Shown one piece after another: positions 48,887 through 58,599 of a stretch of DNA of 64,000 bases. The notes beneath the pieces were generated by a model, which had not been told where the DNA came from, ran no database searches, and saw only the letters and a program-made list of their open reading frames with translations. Position 1 is the stretch's first letter; the number at the start of each line of letters is the position of its first letter. Position numbers and translations under genes: made by a program. This DNA comes from Enterococcus wangshanyuanii (GTDB lineage: Bacteria; Bacillota; Bacilli; Lactobacillales; Enterococcaceae), in NCBI RefSeq assembly GCF_002197645.1, contig NZ_CP021874.1, positions 1,674,001 through 1,738,000 of the forward strand, given 5' to 3'.

Positions 48887-49907
48887 GTCTCTCTTTAAAA
48901 TAACTCAAAAATGGAAAGAGCAATTTCATCGTTGTTCCTTCACCTTCTATAGATTCCACCGATAGTTGATGACCTAATTTATCCGCTAAACTCTTTGCTA
49001 AATATAAGCCTAAACCCGTGGAATGCTGCTCACTCGTTCGGCCATTTTCACCCGTAAAGCCTTTGTCAAAAATCCGTCCTTGGTCTTCTTTAGGAATCCC
49101 AACGCCCGTATCTTTCAATTGTAACCAAGCGCCTTCTTTTGTACGTGAAAAAGTAACAGTGATGTCTCCTCCAGCTGGCGTATATTTGATTGCATTGCTT
49201 ACCAATTGTTTAAAGATAAACGCTACCCATTTTGCATCCGTCAACACAAGTTGATCCGTTCCTTCAATTGAAAAATGTAGATTCTTTTGAATAAAATAAC
49301 TTCCCTGTGTCCGAATGACAGATTGAACGATCTCTTTCAACGAATATTCCTGAATAAGATAATCTCTGGAAAAACTATCCAAACGGGCATAATAAAGGAC
49401 TTGCTCCACATATTCATCGATCTTAGTCAGTTCATTTTCTACCAAATAATATTTTTTCTCTGGAATATCATCTTCCAGAGACTGTAAAATCAAGTTCACT
49501 GCAGCCAATGGTACTTTGATTTCATGCACCCACGAATCAATATAATCTTTTTGATCCTGTTGATTATTGATCGCCTGCTGCATCACTTGTTGATGCTCGA
49601 CCAATAACCCGTTGATATATTCTTGAACGAGCTTTTCTTCCGCCCTTGAAGCCTCACTTAGATAATGCTGTAAAGAAGGCGGATGCTCTGTTGTATCCAG
49701 CGAGCGCCACCAACGTTTTTTTAATGAATAATCGATCGTTAAAAAGAGCAGTAAAAATAGACCTTCTAATAAGACTAAATAACCAATGATCGAAAAATTC
49801 ACCGCAATATCTGGCGATAACCACAGAATAAAACAGGTCAATGCAATAAATGTCAGCCAGCCAACGAGTAAAAGCCAGTGATCCTTTAAATAATTACGAA
49901 TCGTCAT
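48882..49907 (-). CDS. Intramembrane-sensing histidine kinase (BceS-like)
   Basis: A 341-residue kinase. Two TM segments (12-30 and 38-58) with almost no outside loop mark the intramembrane-sensing class. His128 lies in WVHEIKVPLAAV, and the HATPase has KYTPAGGDITV and STGLGLYLAK. Such kinases normally work with BceAB-type peptide ABC transporters, but none adjoins. ATG 49907 follows AGGAGAGAC. It is 13 bp downstream of its response regulator. Confidence 0.9.
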   Translation of the reverse strand: MTIRNYLKDHWLLLVGWLTFIALTCFILWLSPDIAVNFSIIGYLVLLEGLFLLLFLTIDYSLKKRWWRSLDTTEHPPSLQHYLSEASRAEEKLVQEYINGLLVEHQQVMQQAINNQQDQKDYIDSWVHEIKVPLAAVNLILQSLEDDIPEKKYYLVENELTKIDEYVEQVLYYARLDSFSRDYLIQEYSLKEIVQSVIRTQGSYFIQKNLHFSIEGTDQLVLTDAKWVAFIFKQLVSNAIKYTPAGGDITVTFSRTKEGAWLQLKDTGVGIPKEDQGRIFDKGFTGENGRTSEQHSTGLGLYLAKSLADKLGHQLSVESIEGEGTTMKLLFPFLSYFKERR

Positions 49908-49920
49908 GCGTCTCTCCTAT

Positions 49921-50595
49921 CTACGGTACAATGTACCCTTGACCAACTTTGGTTTCGATATAGCCTTCCAATCCAGCCTGTTCGATTTTCTTCCGTAAGC
50001 GATTGATATTGACTGTTAAAGTGTTGTCATCAACAAAGCGTTCATCTTCCCATAACGCGCGCAGTAGCTTTTCTCTAGTCAAAATTTTCCCATGCTTCTT
50101 CATCAAAATATAAAGCAAGCGATACTCATTTTTACTAAGATCGATGTTTTCACCGTTGATCTCCATACTGCCATTATCTACATTCAACGTGATGCCGTTA
50201 TGAGACATGATCTCACTGCCGACCTCAGAATAATTATACGATCTCCGTAGCAAAGCGTTGATCTTTGCAACCAAAACATCTAATTGAAATGGTTTTGTCA
50301 CAAAATCATCAGCCCCCATATTCATCGCCATGATCATATCCATATTCGTATTACGACTCGAAATAAAAATAATAGGCACTTTAGAAATTTCACGAATCTT
50401 TTGACACCAATAATAACCATCAAATACAGGTAAGTTGATATCCAGTAAAACCAACTGTGGATCTTCCTGCTGAAAATCCTCTAAAACAGTATTAAAATTA
50501 GTCACTCCGAATGTATCAAACTGCCATTTTTGCAGCTCTTCACGAATCAAGTCGCGAATCGTCGTTTCATCTTCTACAATCATGATCTTTGCCAT
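49921..50595 (-). CDS. OmpR/PhoB-family response regulator (BceR-like)
   Basis: A 224-residue regulator. Receiver residues Asp8-Glu9, Asp52 (LLDINLP) and Lys in FVTKPF are intact; the C-terminal winged helix ends ETKVGQGYIVP. ATG 50595 follows GTGGAGGG by seven bases. It is paired with the BceS-like kinase. Divergently, 234 bp away, lies a lipoprotein gene that could be a target. Confidence 0.92.
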   Translation of the reverse strand: MAKIMIVEDETTIRDLIREELQKWQFDTFGVTNFNTVLEDFQQEDPQLVLLDINLPVFDGYYWCQKIREISKVPIIFISSRNTNMDMIMAMNMGADDFVTKPFQLDVLVAKINALLRRSYNYSEVGSEIMSHNGITLNVDNGSMEINGENIDLSKNEYRLLYILMKKHGKILTREKLLRALWEDERFVDDNTLTVNINRLRKKIEQAGLEGYIETKVGQGYIVP

Positions 50596-50828
50596 CCATT
50601 TTCCCTCCACTTGTTTCTTCTATTGTACCTTATCAGAAAATGTCCGTCATTTATATAGGACTTTTAGCCGAGATAAAAAAGATAAAATTAACAAATTCGT
50701 TTTTCTTTTATAAAATACCATAATGTAATTTTTGTCTATTTTTTCCGTACCGTTTTTCTACATCACATTATTAGGACAGCTTTTTATGATAACCTGACTT
50801 ACAGATAGAGTGGAAAGGAGTCTTTTAT

Positions 50829-51398
50829 ATGAAAAAGAAATTATACTATTCCCGTGTGCTATTTTTGACAATAGTGACTGCAGCGGTTACGTTAACAGCC
50901 TGCACAGCAAAGGAAGAATCAACGAAAGAGAAGACAAAAAATTCGGAAGCCTCATTAAAAATCAACGCTACGAGCAGTTCATCAAAGGGTAAATCGTCAC
51001 CTAGCTCAACAAAAAGTGAAGGAAAAACAGGAACCGTCACTTATACAGCCGAGCTGGGCAGTAAAGAAGATAAAATGGAAAAAAAAGTAACCTATGAAAA
51101 TGGAAAAATAATTGCCGAAGAAACGACCGAAGCTATTCCTTACGCTGGGTTTGGTATCAAAGATAAAACAGAAGCCGAATCCTTGATTTCTCAGAAACAA
51201 AAAGAGCTGGAAGATGTTGAGGGGGTCAGCTATTCTGTAGAGTATCAAGAAGAACGAGCCATTGAATCCTATAAAATAGACTTCACTAAGGTAGATCGAA
51301 AAAAAATAGGCTTTTTATCTGCACTCGCTGATCTTTCGACGGTAGATGAAGTGGAAAAACTGTTGCTTGAGATGGGGTATAAAAAAATAGAGGCTTAA
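50829..51398 (+). CDS. YehR/DUF1307-like lipoprotein
   Basis: A 189-residue lipoprotein: signal peptide with lipobox LTAC (Cys25), a Lys/Ser/Glu-rich linker (30-70), then a YehR-like (DUF1307) domain with YTAELGSKEDKMEKKVTYEN and SVEYQEERAIESYKIDFTKV. The function is unknown; related lipoproteins respond to cell envelope or metal stress. GAAAGGAG precedes the ATG. It is divergent from the response regulator. Confidence 0.82.
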   Translation: MKKKLYYSRVLFLTIVTAAVTLTACTAKEESTKEKTKNSEASLKINATSSSSKGKSSPSSTKSEGKTGTVTYTAELGSKEDKMEKKVTYENGKIIAEETTEAIPYAGFGIKDKTEAESLISQKQKELEDVEGVSYSVEYQEERAIESYKIDFTKVDRKKIGFLSALADLSTVDEVEKLLLEMGYKKIEA

Positions 51399-51627
51399 CA
51401 TCAACACGCAAATCCTACGCGTAACGTTAAGCACCATGCATCAATTCTTAATAATCGTTATCACTTGATTCTATATAGCCCATAAGTTACGAGACTGTCC
51501 CAAAATCTGTAATACGATCATGACCGGCATATATAGAATTAAGTTTTAACCATCCTCAACGCTCCAAATACTAGGTAACCCCTTTTCCTTTTTGAATAGA
51601 CACATTCTTTTGTAATCCTTGGCGATG

Positions 51628-52074
51628 TTAAAATTCGTAGATCATAATAATTTCTCCATCCTCATCTCTTTCGCTAGTATCTTTAAAACCAAATGATTCA
51701 TATAATTTTATTGCAACTACATTTTCTTCCTCTACACCCAAAGCGACCTTATTTGCTATGCCTAGGGATTTTCCTTTTATCTCTTCCACTACGACTCCTA
51801 GGGCTTGTTTTCCTATCCCTTTTCCTTGAAAAAGTTCGCTTATAAAAAAGTGCCATAAATTAAACATATTATCACTCTCATCAAATATGATTGACGCATA
51901 GCCAACTAATGTATTATCCATGTAAATTCCAAAAGCTACTGTATTGTCTTTATTTACATAAGCATAAGCTAAACTTTTACAAGAGCTTGCAACAAATGTC
52001 TGCTGTTCTTCTTTTATTTTAAGGTTTAAAACGGCCTCAATATTATCATTGGTTACTTCTCTTAGTGAAATCAT
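51628..52074 (-). CDS. GNAT family N-acetyltransferase
   Basis: A 148-residue GNAT protein with a Bltd/diamine-acetyltransferase-like opening (MISLREVTNDNIEAVLNLKI), acetyl-CoA motif FQGKGIGKQAL and terminal VAIKLYESFGF. ATG 52074 is preferred since AAGGGGA lies eight bases upstream. The frame is open for another 54 codons upstream to 52236, but those residues do not continue the GNAT fold and may be the remnant of another gene. The substrate is unknown. Confidence 0.85.
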   Translation of the reverse strand: MISLREVTNDNIEAVLNLKIKEEQQTFVASSCKSLAYAYVNKDNTVAFGIYMDNTLVGYASIIFDESDNMFNLWHFFISELFQGKGIGKQALGVVVEEIKGKSLGIANKVALGVEEENVVAIKLYESFGFKDTSERDEDGEIIMIYEF

Positions 52075-52296
52075 CAAATTAGTCCCCTTCTTTTCTTTGT
52101 ATTTATCCGTGTCAATCTTTTCATGAATTCTATAAATAGCGTTTATTGAACCCTTTATAGCATCTACAGGCTCTACCTTCAACCATATATCCCCTTTACT
52201 CCAACTTCCCAATAGGTTACTAGAAAAATTTGACACGCGTAAAGAAAAATCAGTAAGTAAAAATTGAAAGATTTCTTTTCTAGTATTGAGCTCGTT

Positions 52297-52677
52297 TTAC
52301 TTTTTATAAACAATAACCTCAATTTCAATATCCGCGCCTAATGGTAATTCTAAAACTGCGACACACGTTCTAGCTGGAAAAGGTTCTTTAAACATCGTTT
52401 TATAGATCTCATTCATCGCCTCAAAATTGTTCATTTGCGTTAGATAGACATTGACTTTCACAACATCATCTAAACTAACATTGGCCGTTTTCATGACTTC
52501 TTGTAAATTGACAAAACACTGTTTTGTTTGTTCTTCAATACTCCCTGTTTCTTCAATATAATTAGTACTATTTTTAGCAACCTGACCTGAGAAAAACAGA
52601 TAATTACCCGCATCGATTGCATGGGAATAAGGACCAGACACCGATACGTTTTCTCCTGTATAGCTTTTTCTTTTCAT
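52297..52677 (-). CDS. RidA/YjgF family enamine/imine deaminase
   Basis: A 126-residue protein of the RidA family, which hydrolyses reactive enamine/imine intermediates (such as 2-aminoacrylate). The conserved SGPYSHAIDAGNYLFFSGQV and the arginine in PARTCVAV are present. ATG 52677 is about 12 bases after GGAGGGA; a TTG at 52698 in that same site would be too close. The family also contains endoribonuclease L-PSP-like members. Confidence 0.88.
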   Translation of the reverse strand: MKRKSYTGENVSVSGPYSHAIDAGNYLFFSGQVAKNSTNYIEETGSIEEQTKQCFVNLQEVMKTANVSLDDVVKVNVYLTQMNNFEAMNEIYKTMFKEPFPARTCVAVLELPLGADIEIEVIVYKK

Positions 52678-52778
52678 AATAATTATTGCTCCCTCCAATT
52701 ATTTTTTTTAGTACAACCAAATAGTTCACGTTTTATTTAGTCTAACATAGTATTACAAAGTTGCTACACAGTTTACAT

Positions 52779-53627
52779 TTATAGTGAACTTACTGGAAAT
52801 TTTTGCCACATGTTGATTTCTTTTTTAGATTTTGACGGCATTGAATAATGAGTAAATTGGTTCGTAATTATCCTAATATACGTTTCTTGCGTTGAATCTC
52901 CAGACCATAAATACCGTCCTAATAAAAAAGAAAAAGCTATCTCTTCCCAATTATCGTAATTTTCTTTAAGCTGATGAGAGAACTTTTCTAAATAGTACCA
53001 AGTTTCTTCTTCTGACAAATAGCCCAAATTATAGCAAACTCGTGCCACATTAGCACCTCTTAGTGCATCCCAAGCTAAGATTCCTTTACAATTATAAATA
53101 GCATTTTCATCTATTTTTCTAAGCTCTCCATTATCATTATATACCTGGATATCATTTGCAGCAGTAATCAACCGAGCAAGATGGCTATCGACCACATGCC
53201 TCGAATCTAATTGGCTCAAAGTGCTACTTAAATCTATTTCCTTTCGATGACCAGAATCAAATAACCAATCAAGTGTATCTATCGTCGTTTGATGATTAGT
53301 GATCGACCAATCTCTTTTAAATACCTGTCTTCGAATCAATTTAAGAAATGGTTTTTCCAAATCAAAGCTTTTTAAACATATCATTGTCGGGTATGGATCA
53401 TGACTATAAATCGATGCTGCAGCTAAATATTTTTGCTTATCAGCTGGTGCCTCATTAGCTTTCACAAAAGAATCTATTTTCTTATCAGTAACAAATTTAT
53501 AATATAGCCAATAAATAAAGACAAGCCCAACCAACATTAAAAGGATCACTCCGACATAACCTACTAAGCTTTCTCCATCGGTGCGTGAAAACAATCTACT
53601 CAACAATCTACTTAGTACTCTACTCAT
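52779..53627 (-). CDS. Membrane-anchored DUF1266 protein
   Basis: A 282-residue protein. One TM segment (residues 22-44) follows a short Arg-rich N-terminus with SRLLSRLFSR repeats. The C-terminal region has AWDALRGANVARVCYNLGYL and FLLGRYLWSG, the DUF1266 signature. The domain is found in stress or secretion-related enterobacterial proteins but no function is known. ATG 53627 follows TAGGAGTTTATAGA; an in-frame start at 53645 is less likely. Confidence 0.75.
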   Translation of the reverse strand: MSRVLSRLLSRLFSRTDGESLVGYVGVILLMLVGLVFIYWLYYKFVTDKKIDSFVKANEAPADKQKYLAAASIYSHDPYPTMICLKSFDLEKPFLKLIRRQVFKRDWSITNHQTTIDTLDWLFDSGHRKEIDLSSTLSQLDSRHVVDSHLARLITAANDIQVYNDNGELRKIDENAIYNCKGILAWDALRGANVARVCYNLGYLSEEETWYYLEKFSHQLKENYDNWEEIAFSFLLGRYLWSGDSTQETYIRIITNQFTHYSMPSKSKKEINMWQKFPVSSL

Positions 53628-53645
53628 TCTATAAACTCCTATCAT

Positions 53646-54249
53646 TTTTCATTTTACTTCATTAATCGCAAGTAACTTCGTCTATTTAATAACTAAATAG
53701 ACTATAAAAAAATTCCTTACTCCTTTCTCTTTTTTATTAACTATACAGAAGCATATCATTAAATGGAAGAGTCTTTTTTCATTTTTTTATATAAACAACT
53801 AGTTGTATAAAATCCTATAAAATCTCATTTTATAGCTTAAAATATTCTTTTTTTACCAAAAATATTGCATCATATTTTTTCCTTTTTTATCAATTATCAT
53901 TATTTATTATGACAACTTAAACAAAAGGAAGAGACCTAAATATAACACTACAGATCAAGACTTGCTTCCTTGAAAACGAATAAACACTAGAATTGATTTA
54001 ATCATCGTCCTTTCTTATTTTTCGAATTGACTATTTCAAATCTTTATATCGCTAAAAAAGACAAATGTATGATTCAACAGTAATAAATAGAGGATAACTT
54101 TCTACAAGATAATCTTTTTAATTTTTCTCATCACTATACCTCGTTTTCATTAATACAAAAATATTACCGCCTGATATTTGGATAAACTGATCACGAAAAA
54201 AAAGCGAAACAACACTAAAAACCAGTGTTGTTTCGCACTCAAATTTGAT
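53646..54249. other. AT-rich intergenic stretch, no gene seen
   Basis: About 600 nt of unusually AT-rich sequence (poly-A and poly-T tracts near 53750-53900). It holds no open frame with a ribosome binding site. The only structured element is the terminator of the small membrane protein gene at its right end (54199-54231). AT-richness of this kind is often seen at decayed or horizontally gained sites. Confidence 0.5.
54192..54233 (-). terminator. Intrinsic terminator of the small membrane protein gene
   Basis: GCGAAACAACACT pairs with AGTGTTGTTTCGC (arms about 54205-54217 and 54224-54236), a perfect 13-bp stem, with an A-run to the left that gives minus-strand Ts. It lies directly after the gene at 54251. 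Confidence 0.88.
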
Positions 54250-54250
54250 G

Positions 54251-54448
54251 CTATTGTTTGACTTTGTTTTTTGGCAATAAAAGACAGCCTAACAAACCAG
54301 CGATTATTGCTGTAATGATGATACAAATGATTCGATCGATCCAAATATTGGTTGGAAACTTCTGAAAAAAAGCCAATGCCCGATTTCCAACACTGATCGA
54401 TAGATAGATGATAACTAGATAAGATATAACTTCTCTTGCACGACTCAT
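54251..54448 (-). CDS. Small two-TM membrane protein
   Basis: A 65-residue protein with two hydrophobic helices (VISYLVIIYLSISVG and IICIIITAIIAGLLGCLLL). GAAGGGGCAGAA precedes the ATG and a strong terminator follows, so it is a real gene despite its size. No family is recognised. It is separate from the downstream-oriented TCS operon. Confidence 0.72.
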   Translation of the reverse strand: MSRAREVISYLVIIYLSISVGNRALAFFQKFPTNIWIDRIICIIITAIIAGLLGCLLLPKNKVKQ

Positions 54449-54593
54449 TTCTGCCCCTTCTTTCTCTCAGTACATTTATACTAACATACGGAAGGTGAGC
54501 AAACTACTTACAAAAGATTCAATAACCTTACATCTATGAAAGCTACATTTGAATCACAAAGGGACTTTCATAACAAGCATAAAAACTTTTTTA

Positions 54594-56021
54594 TTAGATG
54601 ATAATTCTTTCTGTATCAAAATAAATCGAAAAGCACATTCGCTCCCCTTCTAACTCTTTGAATGAAAAATTCCATCCTTGTTTATCCAAGATTTGCTTCA
54701 CTATAAATAATCCTAAGCCTGATCCTCCAGTTTCTCGATTTCGGCTGAAATCAGGACGATAAAATGGCTCGAAGATTTGGCTTAATTCAGCTTTAGACAA
54801 AGCCTTCACTGCTTGATTTTCGATCACTAACGTATGCTGATCCAAAAATAAATCGATTTGACCGTTCGCCTTCGTATAGCGAAAAGCATTACTCAAAAGA
54901 TTATTGACCACCTTGCCGATCTCATCTTTATTTCCTTCGATCAGACATTCTTCCAAATGTATAACAAGTTCTACCTGATTGATTTCTGCAAGTAATCGAT
55001 ACGTTTTAAGCTTATCTTCAATGACCTCTCTTAGTGAAAAAACTTCCTGATTCGTTTCCTCCAAAGAAAACATATCCAACTTTGAAACTGTCAAAACATT
55101 TTGGATCATGTCTGCTTGCTGCTGCAAAATCTCTTTACATACTGCTAGGTAATGCTCGCGATCCTTAAATTTCCCCACATTATAGATCATACCGTCAATG
55201 ATTCCCATCAATGAGGCGACCGGTGTTTTTAATTCATGCGAGGTCACACGCATAAACTCAGCTTTTGAACGTTCGATCCCTTCTACTTTAGCCACTTCAG
55301 CTTTTAAGGCATCGATCGTCGTCAGCAACGTTTGATCCAGTTGATTAATGTCTTGAGCGAGCAAAGCCAGCTCATCTTTTCCTTTGATTTCACATTTGAT
55401 CGTATGATCCAAACTTAACATTTGATTGGTCGCCATAGATATCTGCTTGATTCGCTTCGTTGAAAAACGACTATAAAAATACGCAGCAATTCCGCCAATC
55501 AAAAAATCGATCACTAAAAGAAATGGATAGATCTGCAGTAATACTGCGCTAGCATCTGATATTGGTTGTAACGAATACAGGCCCGTCAAGAGATATTCTA
55601 TTCCACGATTATCTTTGATCGTACTTGTCAATTCTTTTCCTCTATCCAATTCTGATAATTCCACATTCATCACGTCAGAGGAATCTAAGATCTTCGTTTC
55701 TCCTTGATCGCCTAATCTAATATTAAGTGAATTACTTCCCTCACCTAAATACGGATGAACGATCTTTCCATCTAGATCCGATAAAATCAGGGTGATTGCT
55801 TCTTGCCCTTCAAATAATTGTTTATCTATTCTCCCTTTGATTTCCTCTAAAGGCTTCTTATCCAAATCATCCGTTATCTTATTAAATTCTCTCTCTACTG
55901 TATTCAGTTTCGTATATTCATAATAAATCGGCATCACAAAATACAAAATCACTAATGAAACCGTCGTTACTGTAAAAATCACAGAAATCGAAAACAAGAA
56001 ATTCTTCCACATGATTTTCAT
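54594..56021 (-). CDS. Sensor histidine kinase (membrane, HAMP)
   Basis: A 475-residue kinase: TM1 (8-31), extracellular sensor (32-158), TM2 (160-183), HAMP, and HisKA with His262 in RVTSHELKTPVAS. The HATPase has KVVNNLLSNAFRYT and GGSGLGLFIVKQIL. It overlaps the response regulator gene by four bases and ends the six-gene efflux operon. It presumably senses a cell-envelope signal that induces the operon. Confidence 0.93.
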   Translation of the reverse strand: MKIMWKNFLFSISVIFTVTTVSLVILYFVMPIYYEYTKLNTVEREFNKITDDLDKKPLEEIKGRIDKQLFEGQEAITLILSDLDGKIVHPYLGEGSNSLNIRLGDQGETKILDSSDVMNVELSELDRGKELTSTIKDNRGIEYLLTGLYSLQPISDASAVLLQIYPFLLVIDFLIGGIAAYFYSRFSTKRIKQISMATNQMLSLDHTIKCEIKGKDELALLAQDINQLDQTLLTTIDALKAEVAKVEGIERSKAEFMRVTSHELKTPVASLMGIIDGMIYNVGKFKDREHYLAVCKEILQQQADMIQNVLTVSKLDMFSLEETNQEVFSLREVIEDKLKTYRLLAEINQVELVIHLEECLIEGNKDEIGKVVNNLLSNAFRYTKANGQIDLFLDQHTLVIENQAVKALSKAELSQIFEPFYRPDFSRNRETGGSGLGLFIVKQILDKQGWNFSFKELEGERMCFSIYFDTERIII

Positions 56022-56674
56022 TTCAAGACCTCGATTTTATAGCCCATTCCTTTGATCGTTTGAATGGATAATAACGGTAATTTCTTTCGCAAATTTTTCA
56101 TATGATTGTCCAGTATCCGACTATCTAAATAATCATCATAGCCCCATACTTGATAAACCAATTGTTCTCGAGTCACAAGATTACCTGCTCTTTTTGCTAA
56201 AACAGCTAAAATTTCATACTCTTTTTTCGTCAACTGTATTTCTTCTTCTTCATACGTCACTAGACAATCATCGAGATCAATCAAATAGCCATTGGTCTCG
56301 ATTTGTGTACTTGGTCTGCTCATTCTTAATACATTTTCTACACGCTTCATCAAAATGACTGGTGAAAAAGGCTTCACAATATAATCACTAATCAAATGAT
56401 TGAAACTGACCAACTGAGTATATTCATCATCGATCGCTGTCAGCATAATAACTGGAACGTCTGATGTCTCACGAACTTTTTTCAAAATATCGACTCCGCT
56501 CATCGAAGGAAGCATGATATCCAGCAAAAGTAAATCAAAATGCTGCAGTTCAAATTCCTCTAATGCTTCTTCTCCATCTTTTACAGAAACAACCTCATAT
56601 TTTTTTTCTATTAGAAATTCTGTTACGACTTGATTGATCATTTCATCATCTTCAACGACTAGAATTTTTACCAT
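56018..56674 (-). CDS. OmpR-family response regulator
   Basis: A 218-residue regulator with Asp9-Asp10, phospho-Asp52 (LLLLDIMLP) and Lys in YIVKPF, then a winged-helix domain ending IQTIKGMGYKIEVLK. It lies 12 bp after the MacB permease gene and overlaps the kinase. It probably autoregulates the operon through the palindromic region at 60281-60319. Confidence 0.94.
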   Translation of the reverse strand: MVKILVVEDDEMINQVVTEFLIEKKYEVVSVKDGEEALEEFELQHFDLLLLDIMLPSMSGVDILKKVRETSDVPVIMLTAIDDEYTQLVSFNHLISDYIVKPFSPVILMKRVENVLRMSRPSTQIETNGYLIDLDDCLVTYEEEEIQLTKKEYEILAVLAKRAGNLVTREQLVYQVWGYDDYLDSRILDNHMKNLRKKLPLLSIQTIKGMGYKIEVLK

Positions 56675-56686
56675 GTTTACAACTCC

Positions 56687-57907
56687 TTATTCAAAGCGTA
56701 ATGCTTCGATTGGATCCAGCTTCGATGCTTTCATCGCTGGCAATAATCCAAAGATAATTCCAATTATACAACAAAACGCAAGACTGGCAACGACTGAAAT
56801 AATTGAAACGATATACGGATATTCCAACACTCTAGTTATTACAAAACCACCGAACAAACCGATCAACACACCTAAAATCCCACCTAGTAAAGTGATAACT
56901 ACTGCCTCGACAAGAAATTGTTTTAAAATGACTTTCCTTCTTGCTCCCAAAGCTTTTTTTACACCGATTTCTCGTGTCCGCTCAGTCACTGATACCAGCA
57001 TAATATTCATTACTCCGATTCCGCCAACTAAAAGAGAAATACTGGCGATCCCTGCTAAAAGAATAAAGTTGGATTGATTGAACTGTTCAAGGCTTTTCTG
57101 AAGTTCTTCCATATTCCTCACGCCATAAACATAATCAGATTTGGGAATTTCTTTATTTAAGACTTCCGCAACTTTGCTCGCTGCAATTTGTAGTTTATCT
57201 GTATCTGTTGATTGAATGATTACTTTCGGCGCGATATCGATTTCTGAAAAAATCTTATAAGCCTGTTCTAATGGGATGTATGCTTCTTTTTCGACAAAGC
57301 TATATGGACTGCTGTCCTCTTCTTCAGCTTTGAAAACACCTTTGACTTCAAACGGCACTCCTTTGACCTCTACATATTGACCGATCCCATCTTGCCCTTT
57401 AAATAGTTCCTCATACAAGGTTTGATCCAAATAAATGATTTGCTTATTTTCTTTAAACGCCTTTGAATCAAAGCCCTCTCCTTTTAAGATTTTCAACCTT
57501 TTCAATTTATCGATATTTGGTGTTACAGCGGATACTTTGCTTTGAGTTTTGCTTGCCTGATGGTAAACATTCGCTTCCGTTTGATACGCTAATCCTGCAT
57601 CGATCACGTCTGGAACCTGTCTCACTTTTTTCAGCTGTTCCTCACCGATTTCCGGTAAATAGCTTGGTTTATGTTCTTCCTTTCCAGAGCGAAGAGACGG
57701 ATCGAATGAGCTTTTTTTGTCATATTCCACTTCCATCGTGTTGTTACTGCCGCCGATCATTTCTTTTTTCATATTTGCTGTATTGCCCTCAATGATACTA
57801 AAAATAGAGATGATCGCTGCGATACCGATGATCACACCAAGCATTGTCAAAATCGAACGCATTTTATGTGCCAATATGGATTGGATAGCAACGCCTATTT
57901 CCTCCAT
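56687..57907 (-). CDS. MacB-like ABC transporter permease
   Basis: A 406-residue permease: one N-terminal TM, a large outside MacB-PCD domain (about 45-270), then three C-terminal TMs of the FtsX type with ALGARRKVILKQFLVEAV. MacB-type systems use mechanotransmission to move substrates outside the membrane. The start ATG 57907 overlaps the ATPase stop (TAATG) after GAGGTG. It works with the preceding ATPase and adaptor (compare Bacillus YknXYZ). Confidence 0.93.
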   Translation of the reverse strand: MEEIGVAIQSILAHKMRSILTMLGVIIGIAAIISIFSIIEGNTANMKKEMIGGSNNTMEVEYDKKSSFDPSLRSGKEEHKPSYLPEIGEEQLKKVRQVPDVIDAGLAYQTEANVYHQASKTQSKVSAVTPNIDKLKRLKILKGEGFDSKAFKENKQIIYLDQTLYEELFKGQDGIGQYVEVKGVPFEVKGVFKAEEEDSSPYSFVEKEAYIPLEQAYKIFSEIDIAPKVIIQSTDTDKLQIAASKVAEVLNKEIPKSDYVYGVRNMEELQKSLEQFNQSNFILLAGIASISLLVGGIGVMNIMLVSVTERTREIGVKKALGARRKVILKQFLVEAVVITLLGGILGVLIGLFGGFVITRVLEYPYIVSIISVVASLAFCCIIGIIFGLLPAMKASKLDPIEALRFE

Positions 57908-58599
57908 TACACCATCACCTCTTTTTGTTCCGAAGTGTCACTTGTGATATTGCCATCGCGTAAAACGACCGTTCTTTCACATAGCTCGGCGATCTCTGGC
58001 TCATGAGTGATCAAGACGATCGTTTTTCCTTCCAAATGAAACTTTTTAAATAGCTCCATGATCTGAACACTCGTTTTTGTATCTAATGCCCCAGTCGGTT
58101 CATCTCCTAGGATAAAACTTGGATTTGTCACTAATGCTCTGGCAATCGCTACACGTTGTTTTTGTCCTCCGGATAGTTCCATTGGTTTGAACTCACTTCT
58201 CTCCTTTAGACCGACCAAATCAAGCATTTTCAATGCACGTTCGCGCCGTTCCTGTTTGCTGACTTTACTGTAAGTCAACGGCAGCTCTACATTTTGACAG
58301 GCGGTCAATTTAGGCATCAAATTAAAATTTTGAAACACAAAGCCGATTTTCTGATTTCTTAAATCGGCTAGCTCATTATCAGATAAAGTGCTGACACCTA
58401 CATTTTCGATTTCATACTCGCCGCTTGTTGCTTTGTCTAAACAACCAATGATGTTCATCAACGTGGATTTGCCAGAACCAGAAGGTCCCATAATAGCAAC
58501 AAATTCTCCTTCGTCTACTTCTAAGTCGATTCCCTTCAGTACTGGAATTTCTGTTTGCCCTTGCCAGTAGGATTTTTTGATTTGTTTAAGGCTTAACAT
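57907..58599 (-). CDS. MacB/LolD-like ABC transporter ATPase
   Basis: A 230-residue ATPase: Walker [11 protein letters not shown]-loop [12 protein letters not shown], signature LSGGQKQRV, Walker [13 protein letters not shown]. The short LolD/MacB form. ATG 58599 follows GGAGGTAGGTGAAG; the GTG at 58605 is closer to that site. It overlaps the adaptor gene end by 14 bases and the permease by one. Confidence 0.93.
   Translation of the reverse strand: MLSLKQIKKSYWQGQTEIPVLKGIDLEVDEGEFVAIMGPSGSGKSTLMNIIGCLDKATSGEYEIENVGVSTLSDNELADLRNQKIGFVFQNFNLMPKLTACQNVELPLTYSKVSKQERRERALKMLDLVGLKERSEFKPMELSGGQKQRVAIARALVTNPSFILGDEPTGALDTKTSVQIMELFKKFHLEGKTIVLITHEPEIAELCERTVVLRDGNITSDTSEQKEVMV

Noticed and set aside
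56634..57077. 147-codon plus-strand open frame
   Set aside because: It lies wholly opposite the MacB permease and regulator genes, lacks a ribosome binding site and has no recognisable family; a shadow of the real genes.
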